Assembly (NCBI RefSeq): GCF_026015985.1
Contig: NZ_CP110389.1
Location: 1,644,001-1,708,000 of the forward strand
DNA: 64,000 bases
Reading direction: 5' to 3'
Source of the DNA: Rhodopseudomonas sp. P2A-2r
GTDB lineage: Bacteria > Pseudomonadota > Alphaproteobacteria > Rhizobiales > Xanthobacteraceae
Shown here: in pieces, positions 43,506 to 51,870 of the stretch
Layout: each line of letters begins with the position of its first letter
How positions within the stretch are numbered: the stretch's first letter is position 1
Translations under genes and position numbers: made by a program
Notes under the pieces: model-generated
Seen by the model: only the letters and a program-made list of their open reading frames with translations
Told to the model about the DNA's origin: nothing
Database searches by the model: none

Positions 43506-44297
43506 ATGGACGCGGCACGCTTTGTTCCACGGAAGGCGCCGGCCAATCGTTCGCTCGAACGGGGCGTGGCGTTGCTCAGGGCGTTCAGGCCGGGAGCCGA
43601 GCTGCTCGGCAACGGCGAGCTGTCGGAACGAACGGGACTGTCTCCGGCGACCGTCAGCAGGCTGACGCAAACTCTTGTTCGGGTCGGTTATCTCGAACAT
43701 GACCCGGTGCAGCGGGCCTACCGGCTTGGCGCCGCGGTGCTCAGCCTCGGTCATGCCATACGCACGGGATCGTCCGTTGTGCGCGTCACCACGCCGCTCA
43801 TGAAGGCGCTGGCTCGGCGCATGCGCATCAATGTCGGTCTCGCAGTGCGAGATGGCGACGAGATGGTGTACCTGGAGTCCGTGCGCTTCAATAGCCGGGC
43901 GTCCCAGCGTGCCGTGGTCTCCGGACATCGGGTGCCCATCGAGCTCACGGCTTTAGGTCGGGCGTTTCTGGCCGTCGCCAAGGAGCCCGAGAAGTCGGCG
44001 CTGCTGGCCGAATTGAAAGCCAAGGGACGCAAACGATGGTCGCTGATCGAGCAGGAAATTGCCGGCGCCGCCAGCAGTATTCAAAGACGGCAATATTGCT
44101 TTGCGACCTGGCAGCCGGGAGTGACTGCGCTCGCCACGCCGGTCGTCCTGGAGGGCCGCCCCATTTACGTCGTCAATGTCAGCGTGACCTCGGAGCGGTC
44201 ATCCGCCGAGGTGGTCGAAAGCCTGTGGGGTCCGCTGCTGGATCTCGCCGCGCAGATCAAGGCCGCCATTACAGAACTGGACTATCCTCCATCCTGA
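43506..44297 (+). CDS. IclR family transcriptional regulator
   Basis: A 263-residue regulator. The N-terminal winged helix region is RSLERGVALLRAFRPGAELL, then GELSERTGLSPATVSRLTQT, and the C-terminal ligand domain follows (INVGLAVRDGDEMVYLESVR; ELTALGRAFLAVAKEPEKSA; VTALATPVVLEGRPIYVVNV). It faces the receptor/hydratase/ligase operon across 180 bp, the usual arrangement for an IclR regulator of an aromatic or organic acid pathway. The effector is unknown. Confidence 0.9.
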   Translation: MDAARFVPRKAPANRSLERGVALLRAFRPGAELLGNGELSERTGLSPATVSRLTQTLVRVGYLEHDPVQRAYRLGAAVLSLGHAIRTGSSVVRVTTPLMKALARRMRINVGLAVRDGDEMVYLESVRFNSRASQRAVVSGHRVPIELTALGRAFLAVAKEPEKSALLAELKAKGRKRWSLIEQEIAGAASSIQRRQYCFATWQPGVTALATPVVLEGRPIYVVNVSVTSERSSAEVVESLWGPLLDLAAQIKAAITELDYPPS

Positions 44298-44321
44298 CCG
44301 GCCGCCGATGCGCGGCCGGTC
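44296..44321. terminator. Hairpin between convergent iclR-type and M20 genes
   Basis: GACCGGCCGC-CGATGC-GCGGCCGGTC is a perfect 10-bp stem. It starts inside the regulator stop codon and lies 12 bp before the end of the M20 gene, so it can serve both. No T run follows. Confidence 0.55.
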
Positions 44322-44332
44322 GCTGAGCTGGC

Positions 44333-45622
44333 TCAGGCCTGGATGGACTCGACGCCGCACCATTCGGCGATGAACAGCGCCAGTGTCGTCGTGGTCTTCT
44401 TCAGCGACGGCAGATTGACGCCTTCGTCGAAGCCGTGGACGCCGCGCGAGATGCAGCCGTAGTTCAGCGTCGGGATGTCATCGAACAGCGCGTAAACCCG
44501 GCTGTCGAGATAGGCCAGCGAGATTTCGCGCTTCGGCTCCTGGCCGAACACCGTCTCATGCGCCGCGGCCAGCGTGGCTTCGGCGTCGGAGCCGGGCTTC
44601 AGCTCGTAGCCTTCGGCCTGGAAGCCATTGAAGGTAACGGTCGGCGGGATGTTCGACAGGAACGCGTCGCCACGCGTGAAGGCCGCCACGCATTCCGTGA
44701 TCTCCTTCTTCGCGGCTTCCGCGGTCTTGCCGGGCAGCAGCGAGATCCGCATGTCGACCTTGCACCAGGCCGGTACCGAGGACGCCCAGTCGCCGCCGAC
44801 GATCTTGCCGATGTTGAGATTGACCGGCTTGTCGATGTTCTTGAAATGCTCCATCGTATCCTTGGTCGCGTTCCACTTCGCTTCCAGCTTGCGCAGCTCG
44901 CCGATCACGCGGTAGGCGGCGTCGATCGCATTGGCGCCGGTCCCCATCCGTTGCACGTGGACCGGCACGCCGCGGACTTCAAGCTGGAACCAGACCACGC
45001 CGATATTGGCGCGGGTGATGGTCTCGTGGGAAGGCTCCGACACCACCACGGCGTCTGCCTTGTAGCCGCGCAGATGGGTCATCAGCGCGCCGTCGCCGGT
45101 GGACTCTTCTTCCACGACGGATTGCAGATAGACGGTGGCCGCCGGCTGCAGGCCGAGGCTTTTCAGCGCGTCGAGCGCAAAGATGTTGGAGGCGCAGCCG
45201 GCCTTCATGTCGCCGGCGCCGCGGCCCTGCATCCAATCGCCCTGAATCACCGGGTCGAACGGTGCGGTGGCCCACATGTCGTGGGGGCCAGCCGGCACCA
45301 CGTCGACGTGGCCCTGCATGATCAGCGAGCGGCCCTTGTCGTCGCGTGGATAATGCGTGCCGACGACGATCGGTGCGGTCGAGTGCAACTCGTCCCAGGC
45401 CCCGGCGCCCGGATGGGCGGCCAGCGCCGCGCGGTCCATCTCGAAGCGCTCCATCTTGTAGCCGCGTTCCTTCATGGCGCGGAACATGAAGTCCTGCATG
45501 GTGTGTTCGTTGCCGCGCGTCGAGACGTGGCGAACCATATCCTGAGTGAACTTGATTTGGGCGTCGAAGTTCTTTTCGACCGCGGCAATGATCTTGTCGC
45601 GCAGTTGGGGATCGAGTGTCAT
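44333..45622 (-). CDS. M20 family deacylase (ArgE/DapE type)
   Basis: A 429-residue zinc-dependent amidohydrolase. The dinuclear metal ligands are visible: MQGHVDVVPAG, GRGAGDMKAGCASN, VVEEESTGDGAL (catalytic Glu pair) and GVHGFDEGVN near the C-terminus; the dimerisation/lid domain lies between. Start ATG 45622 removes a hydrophobic-looking upstream extension without family match. Enzymes of this type remove acyl groups from N-acyl amino acids or diamines. It is the last gene of the leftward GntR operon, after an HDAC-type amidohydrolase, so the pair may deacylate an imported amide. Confidence 0.88.
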   Translation of the reverse strand: MTLDPQLRDKIIAAVEKNFDAQIKFTQDMVRHVSTRGNEHTMQDFMFRAMKERGYKMERFEMDRAALAAHPGAGAWDELHSTAPIVVGTHYPRDDKGRSLIMQGHVDVVPAGPHDMWATAPFDPVIQGDWMQGRGAGDMKAGCASNIFALDALKSLGLQPAATVYLQSVVEEESTGDGALMTHLRGYKADAVVVSEPSHETITRANIGVVWFQLEVRGVPVHVQRMGTGANAIDAAYRVIGELRKLEAKWNATKDTMEHFKNIDKPVNLNIGKIVGGDWASSVPAWCKVDMRISLLPGKTAEAAKKEITECVAAFTRGDAFLSNIPPTVTFNGFQAEGYELKPGSDAEATLAAAHETVFGQEPKREISLAYLDSRVYALFDDIPTLNYGCISRGVHGFDEGVNLPSLKKTTTTLALFIAEWCGVESIQA

Positions 45623-45671
45623 GGGGAGTCCTTGGATTGGTAGTTTGAAAAAACGTGACAGCGGCACTCGA

Positions 45672-45698
45672 TCACCTCTCCCCGATGGGGAGAGGTGA
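45672..45698. repeat. Perfect 12-bp-arm hairpin
   Basis: TCACCTCTCCCC-GAT-GGGGAGAGGTGA lies between the HDAC-like gene and the M20 gene. It may tune expression of the second gene, and resembles the arms at 10201 and 60264. Confidence 0.7.
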
Positions 45699-45741
45699 AG
45701 AAGCTACGCCGAGATCGGCGTCGAGTGGCCGCTGCCGATCA

Positions 45742-46767
45742 TCATCGCGCGGCTTCGAAACCGCCGAGGGTGGCGGTGAGATTGGCACCGAGAATGTCGG
45801 ACAGATAGCCGCCTTCCTGGACCAGCACGGTGGGCAGGCCGAGTCGGGCAATGGCAGCGCCGATGCGGCCGAAGCCGGCGGTGGTGACCTTCAGCGCGGC
45901 GAGCGGATCGTGCTCGGACGCGTCGAGGCCCAGCGCCACCACCAGCGCGGTGGGGGCGAACGATGCGATGGTCTTCTCGGCGATGGCCATCGCTTCGATG
46001 TAACCATCGTCGCCGGTCCCCATCGGCAGGGGAATGTTGAGATTGGCGCCAAGGCCGTTGCCTTCGCCGCGCTCATGGGCGTAGCCCCACACGAACGGAT
46101 AGTAACCGACGGGGTCGGCGTGGATCGATACTGTCAGCACGTCGGGCCGTTCGTAGAAAATGCCCTGGGTGCCGTTGCCGTGGTGCACGTCGACATCAAG
46201 GATGACCACGCGCTCGTGCTTGAGCCGCAGATGCTCGGCGGCGATGGCCGAATTGTTCATGAAGCAAAAGCCGCCGGCCATGTCGCGATAGGCGTGATGG
46301 CCGGGCGGACGGCACAGCGCATAGACGGCGTCTTCGCCATCCAGCACCATCTGCGCCGCGGTCACGGCGACGTCGGTGGAGGCGCAGGCGCCGGCCCAGG
46401 TGCCGACGCCGATCGGGCAGGCGGTGTCCGCCGTATGCCAGCCGAGTTTGCCGATGATGTGGGTCGGGTAGTTGCCGGGCACGCGGTTCGGATGGAAGTT
46501 GGCGATCATTTCCGGGCCGTAATCCGGCAGTTGCGTCCACTCGTCCCAGGCGCCTTCGAGAAAGCGCAGATATTCCGGACTGTGCACCCGCGCCCGCGGG
46601 CCCTGGCCGAATTCGGTAGGCGTGACCAGCGTGTGGTTGCCGTCCTTCAGGCCTTTCAGCAGGCGATCGGCACGCTCGGGCTGTTCGGTGGTGCGCCGGA
46701 CCTGGCCGCGCACCAGGAAGAATTGCGGATCGTGGCTGCGATGCTTGTCGGTATAGACGGCCTTCAC
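45742..46767 (-). CDS. Histone deacetylase superfamily protein (acetylpolyamine amidohydrolase-like)
   Basis: A 341-residue zinc amidohydrolase. The HDAC core is well conserved: ALCRPPGHHAYRDMAGGFCF (catalytic His pair), ILDVDVHHGNGTQGIFYERP (charge relay and zinc Asp/His), VSIHADP, ALGLDASEHDP (zinc Asp) and VQEGGYLSDI. The N-terminal half (MKAVYTDKHRSHDPQFFLVR ... NFHPNRVP) is that of bacterial acetylpolyamine amidohydrolases, which cleave N-acetylputrescine and similar compounds. It overlaps the GntR gene stop by 4 bp (46764-46767), so regulator and enzyme are translated together. Confidence 0.9.
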   Translation of the reverse strand: MKAVYTDKHRSHDPQFFLVRGQVRRTTEQPERADRLLKGLKDGNHTLVTPTEFGQGPRARVHSPEYLRFLEGAWDEWTQLPDYGPEMIANFHPNRVPGNYPTHIIGKLGWHTADTACPIGVGTWAGACASTDVAVTAAQMVLDGEDAVYALCRPPGHHAYRDMAGGFCFMNNSAIAAEHLRLKHERVVILDVDVHHGNGTQGIFYERPDVLTVSIHADPVGYYPFVWGYAHERGEGNGLGANLNIPLPMGTGDDGYIEAMAIAEKTIASFAPTALVVALGLDASEHDPLAALKVTTAGFGRIGAAIARLGLPTVLVQEGGYLSDILGANLTATLGGFEAAR

Positions 46768-47471
46768 GTGGAGGCTCCATTGGTTGGGGTTGGAATTTCG
46801 CGGACCATTTTTGCGACTTCGCGCCAGGCGGCGCCGATGTGATAGTCGATGCGGGCGACGATGATGTCTGGATGGCCCTGTTCGATGACGTCGAGCAGCA
46901 CCTGATGGGTCTCGGCGATGCGGCGCGGATCGTCGTAGAGCCGGCCGATCAGGCCGATCACCATGCGCAGCTCTGAGGCGAGATCGTCGAACAGCCTCAG
47001 CAGACGCTTGCTGCCGGCGATCTCGCAGATCAGGCGATGGAATTTGTAGTCCTCCTCGACCTGGCGCGCGGGGTCGTCGAGATCGGCCGTCTCGTTGAGG
47101 ACGTCGATCTGGCGGCGCAAGGCGTCGCGCGAGTCCGGGGTCAGGTTCCTGGCGGCGAGCACCGCGGCGTGCGACTCCACGCAGATCCGCAGGTCGTAGA
47201 TCTCGTCGATATCGGTGGGCTCCAGCTTGCGGACGAAGAAGCCGCGGCGCGGATGCGCCACCAGCAGCCCCTGTCGCTCCAGCAGTCGCGCGGCCTCGCG
47301 CACCGGTGCGCGGCTGATACCGAGTTCGCGGGCAATGCCGGCCTCCACCACCTTGGCGCCGGGCCGCAATTGACCGGAGATGATGGCCTGCGTCAAAATT
47401 CGCGCGAGCTGCCCGACGAGGTCAGTATCGGCGAGGGCAGTGAGCCCGACAGGAGGGGTGAGAAGGCGCAT
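46764..47471 (-). CDS. GntR family transcriptional regulator with FCD domain
   Basis: A 235-residue FadR-subfamily regulator. The wHTH domain is LARILTQAIISGQLRPGAKV, then ARELGISRAPVREAARLLER and HPRRGFFVRKL; the FCD ligand domain contains DEIYDLRICVESHAAVLAAR, YKFHRLICEIAGSKRLL and HPDIIVARIDYHIG with possible metal-binding histidines. It heads the leftward operon with the amidohydrolase and deacylase genes, and faces a class II aldolase and a Dpp-type transporter operon, so it probably controls both directions. Confidence 0.9.
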   Translation of the reverse strand: MRLLTPPVGLTALADTDLVGQLARILTQAIISGQLRPGAKVVEAGIARELGISRAPVREAARLLERQGLLVAHPRRGFFVRKLEPTDIDEIYDLRICVESHAAVLAARNLTPDSRDALRRQIDVLNETADLDDPARQVEEDYKFHRLICEIAGSKRLLRLFDDLASELRMVIGLIGRLYDDPRRIAETHQVLLDVIEQGHPDIIVARIDYHIGAAWREVAKMVREIPTPTNGAST

Positions 47472-47490
47472 GCGAGAACCCGTTCGATCC

Positions 47491-47535
47491 TCGTGTACAA
47501 GATTTAAGCGCCGACTGTCGACAGTTTAATCTTGA
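47491..47535. promoter_or_regulatory. GntR-type operator candidates in the divergent region
   Basis: The 116-bp gap contains TCGTGTACAA (47491-47500), which fits the FadR-subfamily pattern GT-N(0-3)-AC, a perfect 12-bp palindrome ACTGTCGACAGT (47514-47525), and an outer dyad CAAGATT / AATCTTG (47498-47504 and 47528-47534) around it. This cluster is well placed for the GntR protein to control both operons. Confidence 0.5.
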
Positions 47536-47587
47536 AACATGTCGAGCCTTTGTGTTTGCTGGACGTGATCGCAAAGGGAACACGCAC

Positions 47588-48361
47588 GTGAACATCCATG
47601 CAAGCATCACGCCGACGGACGAAGCCACGCAGCAGGTTCGCGTCGATCTGGCCGCGGCCTATCGCCTGATTCACCGGCTCGGCCTCGACGACAGCATCTA
47701 CACCCACATCTCGGTGCGCTTGCCCGGCAGCCATGATCGCTTCCTGATCAATCCCTACGGCATGCGGTTCGAGGAAGTGACGGCATCGAACCTGGTCACC
47801 GTCGATGTCGACGGCAAGGTGGTCGACGATCCCCTGGGCCTCGGCATCAATCCCGCAGGCTTCACCATCCACAGCGCGATCCATGCGGCGCGCCATGATG
47901 TGCTGTGCGTGCTGCACACCCACACCGTCGCCGGTGTCGCGGTGTCGTGCCAGAAAGACGGCTTGCAGCCGCTCAATCAATGGTCGATGCAGTTCACCGA
48001 CCGGATCGCCTATCATGACTTCGAGGGCATCGCGCTCGACCTTTCCGAGCGCGAACGGCTGGTTCGCGACCTCGGCGCGAAGATGGTGCTGATCCTGCGC
48101 AACCATGGCCTCCTGACCTGCGGCCGTTCGGTCGGCGAGGCCTTCAAGCTGATGCACAACATGGAGCGCTCATGCCGCGCCCAGCTGGCGTTGCAGTCGT
48201 CTGGCGTCGAAATCATCAGGCCGTCGCTGGCCATCGCGCAGCACACCGCCGGCCAGTATGACCGCGGTTACGCCAAGATCGAGGTCGAAGGTCAGAAGGA
48301 CGGCGAGTGGGCGGCATTCAAGCGCATGCTGGAGCGGACCGACGCCGACTATATCAACTAG
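47588..48361 (+). CDS. Class II aldolase/adducin family protein
   Basis: A 257-residue protein starting at GTG 47588, with AAAGGGAA upstream. The class II fold shows YRLIHRLGLDDSIYTHISVR, INPYGMRFEEVTASNLVTVD, and the metal-binding HSAIHAARHDVLCVLHTHTV with further His in LILRNHGLLTCGRSVGEAF. Such proteins cleave or decarboxylate phosphorylated sugars, or act on other hydroxy-acids. It is the first gene of a rightward operon with a peptide-type transporter. The substrate is not evident; the canonical catalytic Glu/Tyr pair cannot be assigned by eye. Confidence 0.87.
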   Translation: MNIHASITPTDEATQQVRVDLAAAYRLIHRLGLDDSIYTHISVRLPGSHDRFLINPYGMRFEEVTASNLVTVDVDGKVVDDPLGLGINPAGFTIHSAIHAARHDVLCVLHTHTVAGVAVSCQKDGLQPLNQWSMQFTDRIAYHDFEGIALDLSERERLVRDLGAKMVLILRNHGLLTCGRSVGEAFKLMHNMERSCRAQLALQSSGVEIIRPSLAIAQHTAGQYDRGYAKIEVEGQKDGEWAAFKRMLERTDADYIN

Positions 48362-48413
48362 GCCATTTTGACGCGGCGAATTAACGCGCCGTTGGGCGCC
48401 TGTGGGGGATTAC

Positions 48414-49964
48414 ATGCTGAAGCAATTGATGTTGGGCCTTGCCTTGACTTGCAGCGTCAGCGCCTTGGCGCTTGCGCAGGAACCCAAAATGGGCGGCACC
48501 ATCAACGCAGTGATCCAGCCGGAGCCGCCCGGACTGACCACCGCGCTGATCCAGAACGGCCCGACCCAGATGGTGTCGGGCAACATCTTCGAGGGCTTGC
48601 TGCGCTACGACAAGAAGCTGGTGCCGCAGCCCGGCCTTGCCGATAGCTGGAGCGTCAGCGAGGACGCCAAGACCTACACGTTCAAGCTTCATCCTGGCGT
48701 GACCTGGCATGACGGCAAGCCGTTCACCTCGGCCGACGTGCTGTTCTCCATCGACATGCTGAAGCAGACTCATGCGCGCGCCCGCAACAACCTGGTGCAG
48801 CTCGACAAGGTCGAGGCGCCGGATCCGCTGACCGTCGTGTTCACGCTGAAGCAGCCGTTCGGTCCGTTCCTGGGGATCTTCGAGGTCGGCTCGCTGCCGA
48901 TGATGCCGAAGCATCTCTATGAAGGCACCGACTACAAGACCAATCCCAACAACAACGCGCCGATCGGCACCGGCCCGTTCATGTTCAAGGAATGGCAGAA
49001 GGGCTCGTTCATCAAGCTGGTGAAGAACCCGAACTATCACATCAAGGGCAAGCCCTATCTCGACGAGATCTACTGGCAGATCATCCCCGACGCTGCGGCG
49101 CGTTCGGTGGCCTATGAGACCGGCAAGGTCGATGTGCTGCCCGGCGGCTCGGTGGAGAACTTCGACGTCCCGCGCATCAGCAAGCTGAAGAATACCTGCG
49201 TCACCGGCGAAGGCTGGGAATTCTTCAGTCCGTTGGCGTGGCTGTGGCTCAACAACCGCTCCGGCCCGACCGCCAACAAGTTGGTCCGCCAGGCGATCAT
49301 GTATGCGGTCGACCGCAACTTCGCCAAGGATGTGATCTGGAACGGGCTCGGCAAGGTCGCCACCGGTCCGTCGGCATCCTCGATCAAGTTCTACACCGAC
49401 GACGTGAAGAAATATCCGTACGATCCAGCCAAGGCCAAGGCGCTGCTCAAGGAAGCCGGCTACAAGGGCGAGAAGATCCGCCTGATGCCGTTGCCCTACG
49501 GCGAAACCTGGCAGCGCTGGGGCGAAGCTGTGAAGCAGAACCTGATGGATGTCGGCTTCAATATCGAGACCATCGCTACCGACGTGCCCGGCTCCAACCA
49601 GAAGATTGGCGACTGGGACTACGACATCGCCTTCACTTACCTCTACCAGTACGGCGATCCTGCGCTCGGCGTCGGCCGCAACTACGTCTCCAGCGCGATT
49701 GCCAAGGGTCAGCAGTTCAACAACGTCGAGGGCTATTCCAATCCCGAGATCGACAAATTGTTCGACGAAGGCGCGGTCGCGACCCCGGATTCCAAGCGCA
49801 AGGAGATCTACGAAAAGGCGCAGAAGATCCTGGTCGAGGACGTTCCGGTGGCGTGGATGCTCGAACTGCAGTTTCCGACCATCACCAACTGCAAGGTGAA
49901 GAACCTGATCACCACCGGCATCGGCGTCAACGATGGCTTCCGCGACGCCTGGATTGACAAGTAA
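48414..49964 (+). CDS. ABC transporter substrate-binding protein, family 5 (Dpp/Opp type)
   Basis: A 516-residue periplasmic binding protein with a signal peptide (MLKQLMLGLALTCSVSALAL). The mature part follows the family 5 pattern: PQPGLADSWSVSEDAKTYTF, LHPGVTWHDGKPFTSADVLF, GTGPFMFKEWQKGSFIKLVK and RQAIMYAVDRNFAKDVIWNG. ATG 48414 follows GGGGGA. Ligands of this family include peptides, nickel, opines and glutathione; a NikA role is unlikely because the neighbours are catabolic and the NikR site lies elsewhere (56008). Confidence 0.9.
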   Translation: MLKQLMLGLALTCSVSALALAQEPKMGGTINAVIQPEPPGLTTALIQNGPTQMVSGNIFEGLLRYDKKLVPQPGLADSWSVSEDAKTYTFKLHPGVTWHDGKPFTSADVLFSIDMLKQTHARARNNLVQLDKVEAPDPLTVVFTLKQPFGPFLGIFEVGSLPMMPKHLYEGTDYKTNPNNNAPIGTGPFMFKEWQKGSFIKLVKNPNYHIKGKPYLDEIYWQIIPDAAARSVAYETGKVDVLPGGSVENFDVPRISKLKNTCVTGEGWEFFSPLAWLWLNNRSGPTANKLVRQAIMYAVDRNFAKDVIWNGLGKVATGPSASSIKFYTDDVKKYPYDPAKAKALLKEAGYKGEKIRLMPLPYGETWQRWGEAVKQNLMDVGFNIETIATDVPGSNQKIGDWDYDIAFTYLYQYGDPALGVGRNYVSSAIAKGQQFNNVEGYSNPEIDKLFDEGAVATPDSKRKEIYEKAQKILVEDVPVAWMLELQFPTITNCKVKNLITTGIGVNDGFRDAWIDK

Positions 49965-50061
49965 GTCCATCGGCGGCACTTCACCGACTAGGTCGATGCC
50001 CCGCGACAGGCCGGGCATCGACGCGATACTTCTCTCCTGATCCGACTGTCATGGACCTCTG

Positions 50062-51033
50062 ATGCTGTCATTCGTTGCCCAGAGGATTGTGAAAGGCGTC
50101 ATCGTCCTGTTCGCGATCATCGTGCTGAACTTCTTCCTGATCCGGCTTGCGCCCGGCGATCCCGCCGTGGTGATGGCGGGCGAGGCCGGCGCCAGCGATC
50201 CGTTGTTCGTGGCGCAGCTGCGCGAAAAATTCGCGCTCGACCGGCCGCTGCCGGAGCAGCTGTTCAAATACGTCAAGGGCGTCGCCTCCCTCGATCTCGG
50301 CTTCTCGTTTCGCCAGCAGGAGCCGGTGGCCAAGCTGATCGCCGAGCGGCTGCCGGCGACGCTGCTGCTGACACTCACGGCCTTCGCCATCTCGCTGGCG
50401 CTGGGCATCCTGTTCGGTACGCTGGCGGCGCGCTTTGCCGGCACCTGGGCCGACAGCGCCATCACCGTCGCTGCGCTGCTGTTCTACGCCACACCGATTT
50501 TCTGGATCGCACTGATGGCGATCCTGCTGTTCTCGGTCACGCTCGGCTGGTTGCCGAGTTTCGGCTACGACACGGTCGGCGGCAACTACAAGGGTCTCGC
50601 TTATGTCGCCGATGTCGCCGCCCATCTGGTAATGCCGGCAATGACCATCGGCCTGTTCTTCATGGCGACCTATACCCGCATGACCCGCGCCTCGATGCTC
50701 GAAGTGAAGCGGCTCGATTTCGTCAAGACCGCGCGCTCCAAGGGGCTGCGTGACAACGTGATCCAGCGCCGCCACGTGCTGCGCAACGCGTTGCTGCCGG
50801 TGGTGACGCTGGCCGGGGTGCATTCCGGCACGCTGATCGGCGGCGCTGTGATCACCGAGACGGTGTTCGCCTGGCCGGGTATCGGCCGGCTGATGTATGA
50901 GGCGCTGCTGCAGCGCGACTACAACCTGCTGCTCGGCGTGTTCGTGGTGTGTTCGGCGATGGTGCTGATCTTCAACCTGGTCACCGACCTCGTCTACCGG
51001 CTGGTCGATCCGCGCATCGAGTTCGCATCATGA
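50062..51033 (+). CDS. ABC transporter permease (DppB-like)
   Basis: A 323-residue inner-membrane permease with six helices. The N-terminal FLIRLAPGDPAVVMAGEAGA and central TYTRMTRASMLEVKRLDFVK (start of EAA region), then ARSKGLRDNVIQRRHVLRNA and ETVFAWPGIGRLMYEALLQR are typical of DppB/OppB. The start overlaps nothing; the gap from the binding-protein gene is 97 bp and holds no obvious gene. It forms the translocation pore with the next permease. Confidence 0.9.
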   Translation: MLSFVAQRIVKGVIVLFAIIVLNFFLIRLAPGDPAVVMAGEAGASDPLFVAQLREKFALDRPLPEQLFKYVKGVASLDLGFSFRQQEPVAKLIAERLPATLLLTLTAFAISLALGILFGTLAARFAGTWADSAITVAALLFYATPIFWIALMAILLFSVTLGWLPSFGYDTVGGNYKGLAYVADVAAHLVMPAMTIGLFFMATYTRMTRASMLEVKRLDFVKTARSKGLRDNVIQRRHVLRNALLPVVTLAGVHSGTLIGGAVITETVFAWPGIGRLMYEALLQRDYNLLLGVFVVCSAMVLIFNLVTDLVYRLVDPRIEFAS

Positions 51034-51869
51034 AGCAATTCTGGAAGCAGATGCTGCGCAATCCCGGCGGCATGATCGGGCTGGTCATTCTGTCCATCGC
51101 GATCCTGATCGCGCTGATCGGCCCGTCGATCTTTCCCAACTCGCCCTGGCGCATGGTGCAGCGGCCGTTCCTGCCGCCGTTCACGCTGTCCACCGTGCCG
51201 CTCGGCACCGATGCGCTCGGCCGCGACGTGTTCGCCGGCGTGATCTACGGCGCGCGGGTCTCGCTACTGGTCGGCCTCGTCTCCACCCTTGTCGCGTTGA
51301 TCGTCGGCGTGCCGCTCGGCGCCCTCGCCGGCTATTTCGGTGGCAGGATCGACGACGCCCTGATGCGCTTCACTGAATTCTTCCAGACCATTCCGAGCTT
51401 CGCGCTGGCGATCGTGCTGGTGGCGATCCTGCAGCCCTCGATCTATTCCATCGTGGCGGCGATCGGCATCGTCAGCTGGCCGCCGGTGGCGCGGCTGGTG
51501 CGCGCCGAGGTGCTGTCGTTGCGGACGCGTGAATATGTTCAGGCGGCCGTCGTCACCGGGCAGAGTCATTCCTGGATCATCTGGCGCGAGATCCTGCCCA
51601 ACGCGCTGTCGCCGGTGATCGTGCTGGCGTCGCTGATGGTCGCCACCGCGATCCTGCTGGAATCCTCGCTGTCGTTCCTCGGCCTCGGCGATCCCAACCT
51701 GATCTCGTGGGGCTACATGGTTGGCGCCGGCCGTACCGTGATCCGCCAGGCGTGGTGGATCACGGTGTTTCCCGGCATCGCCATCCTGCTTTCGGTGCTC
51801 GCCATGAACCTGGTGGGCGAGGGCCTCAACGACGCGCTCAATCCGCGCCTCGCCAAGGACGGCCGCTGA
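51030..51869 (+). CDS. ABC transporter permease (DppC-like)
   Basis: A 279-residue inner-membrane permease of the DppC/OppC group: N-terminal extension (NPGGMIGLVILSIAILIALI), STVPLGTDALGRDVFAGVIY, and the EAA loop REYVQAAVVTGQSHSWIIWR. ATG 51030 overlaps the DppB stop by 4 bp (ATGA) and the ATPase starts 1 bp after its stop, so the transporter is one tightly packed operon. Confidence 0.9.
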   Translation: MKQFWKQMLRNPGGMIGLVILSIAILIALIGPSIFPNSPWRMVQRPFLPPFTLSTVPLGTDALGRDVFAGVIYGARVSLLVGLVSTLVALIVGVPLGALAGYFGGRIDDALMRFTEFFQTIPSFALAIVLVAILQPSIYSIVAAIGIVSWPPVARLVRAEVLSLRTREYVQAAVVTGQSHSWIIWREILPNALSPVIVLASLMVATAILLESSLSFLGLGDPNLISWGYMVGAGRTVIRQAWWITVFPGIAILLSVLAMNLVGEGLNDALNPRLAKDGR

Positions 51870-51870
51870 T

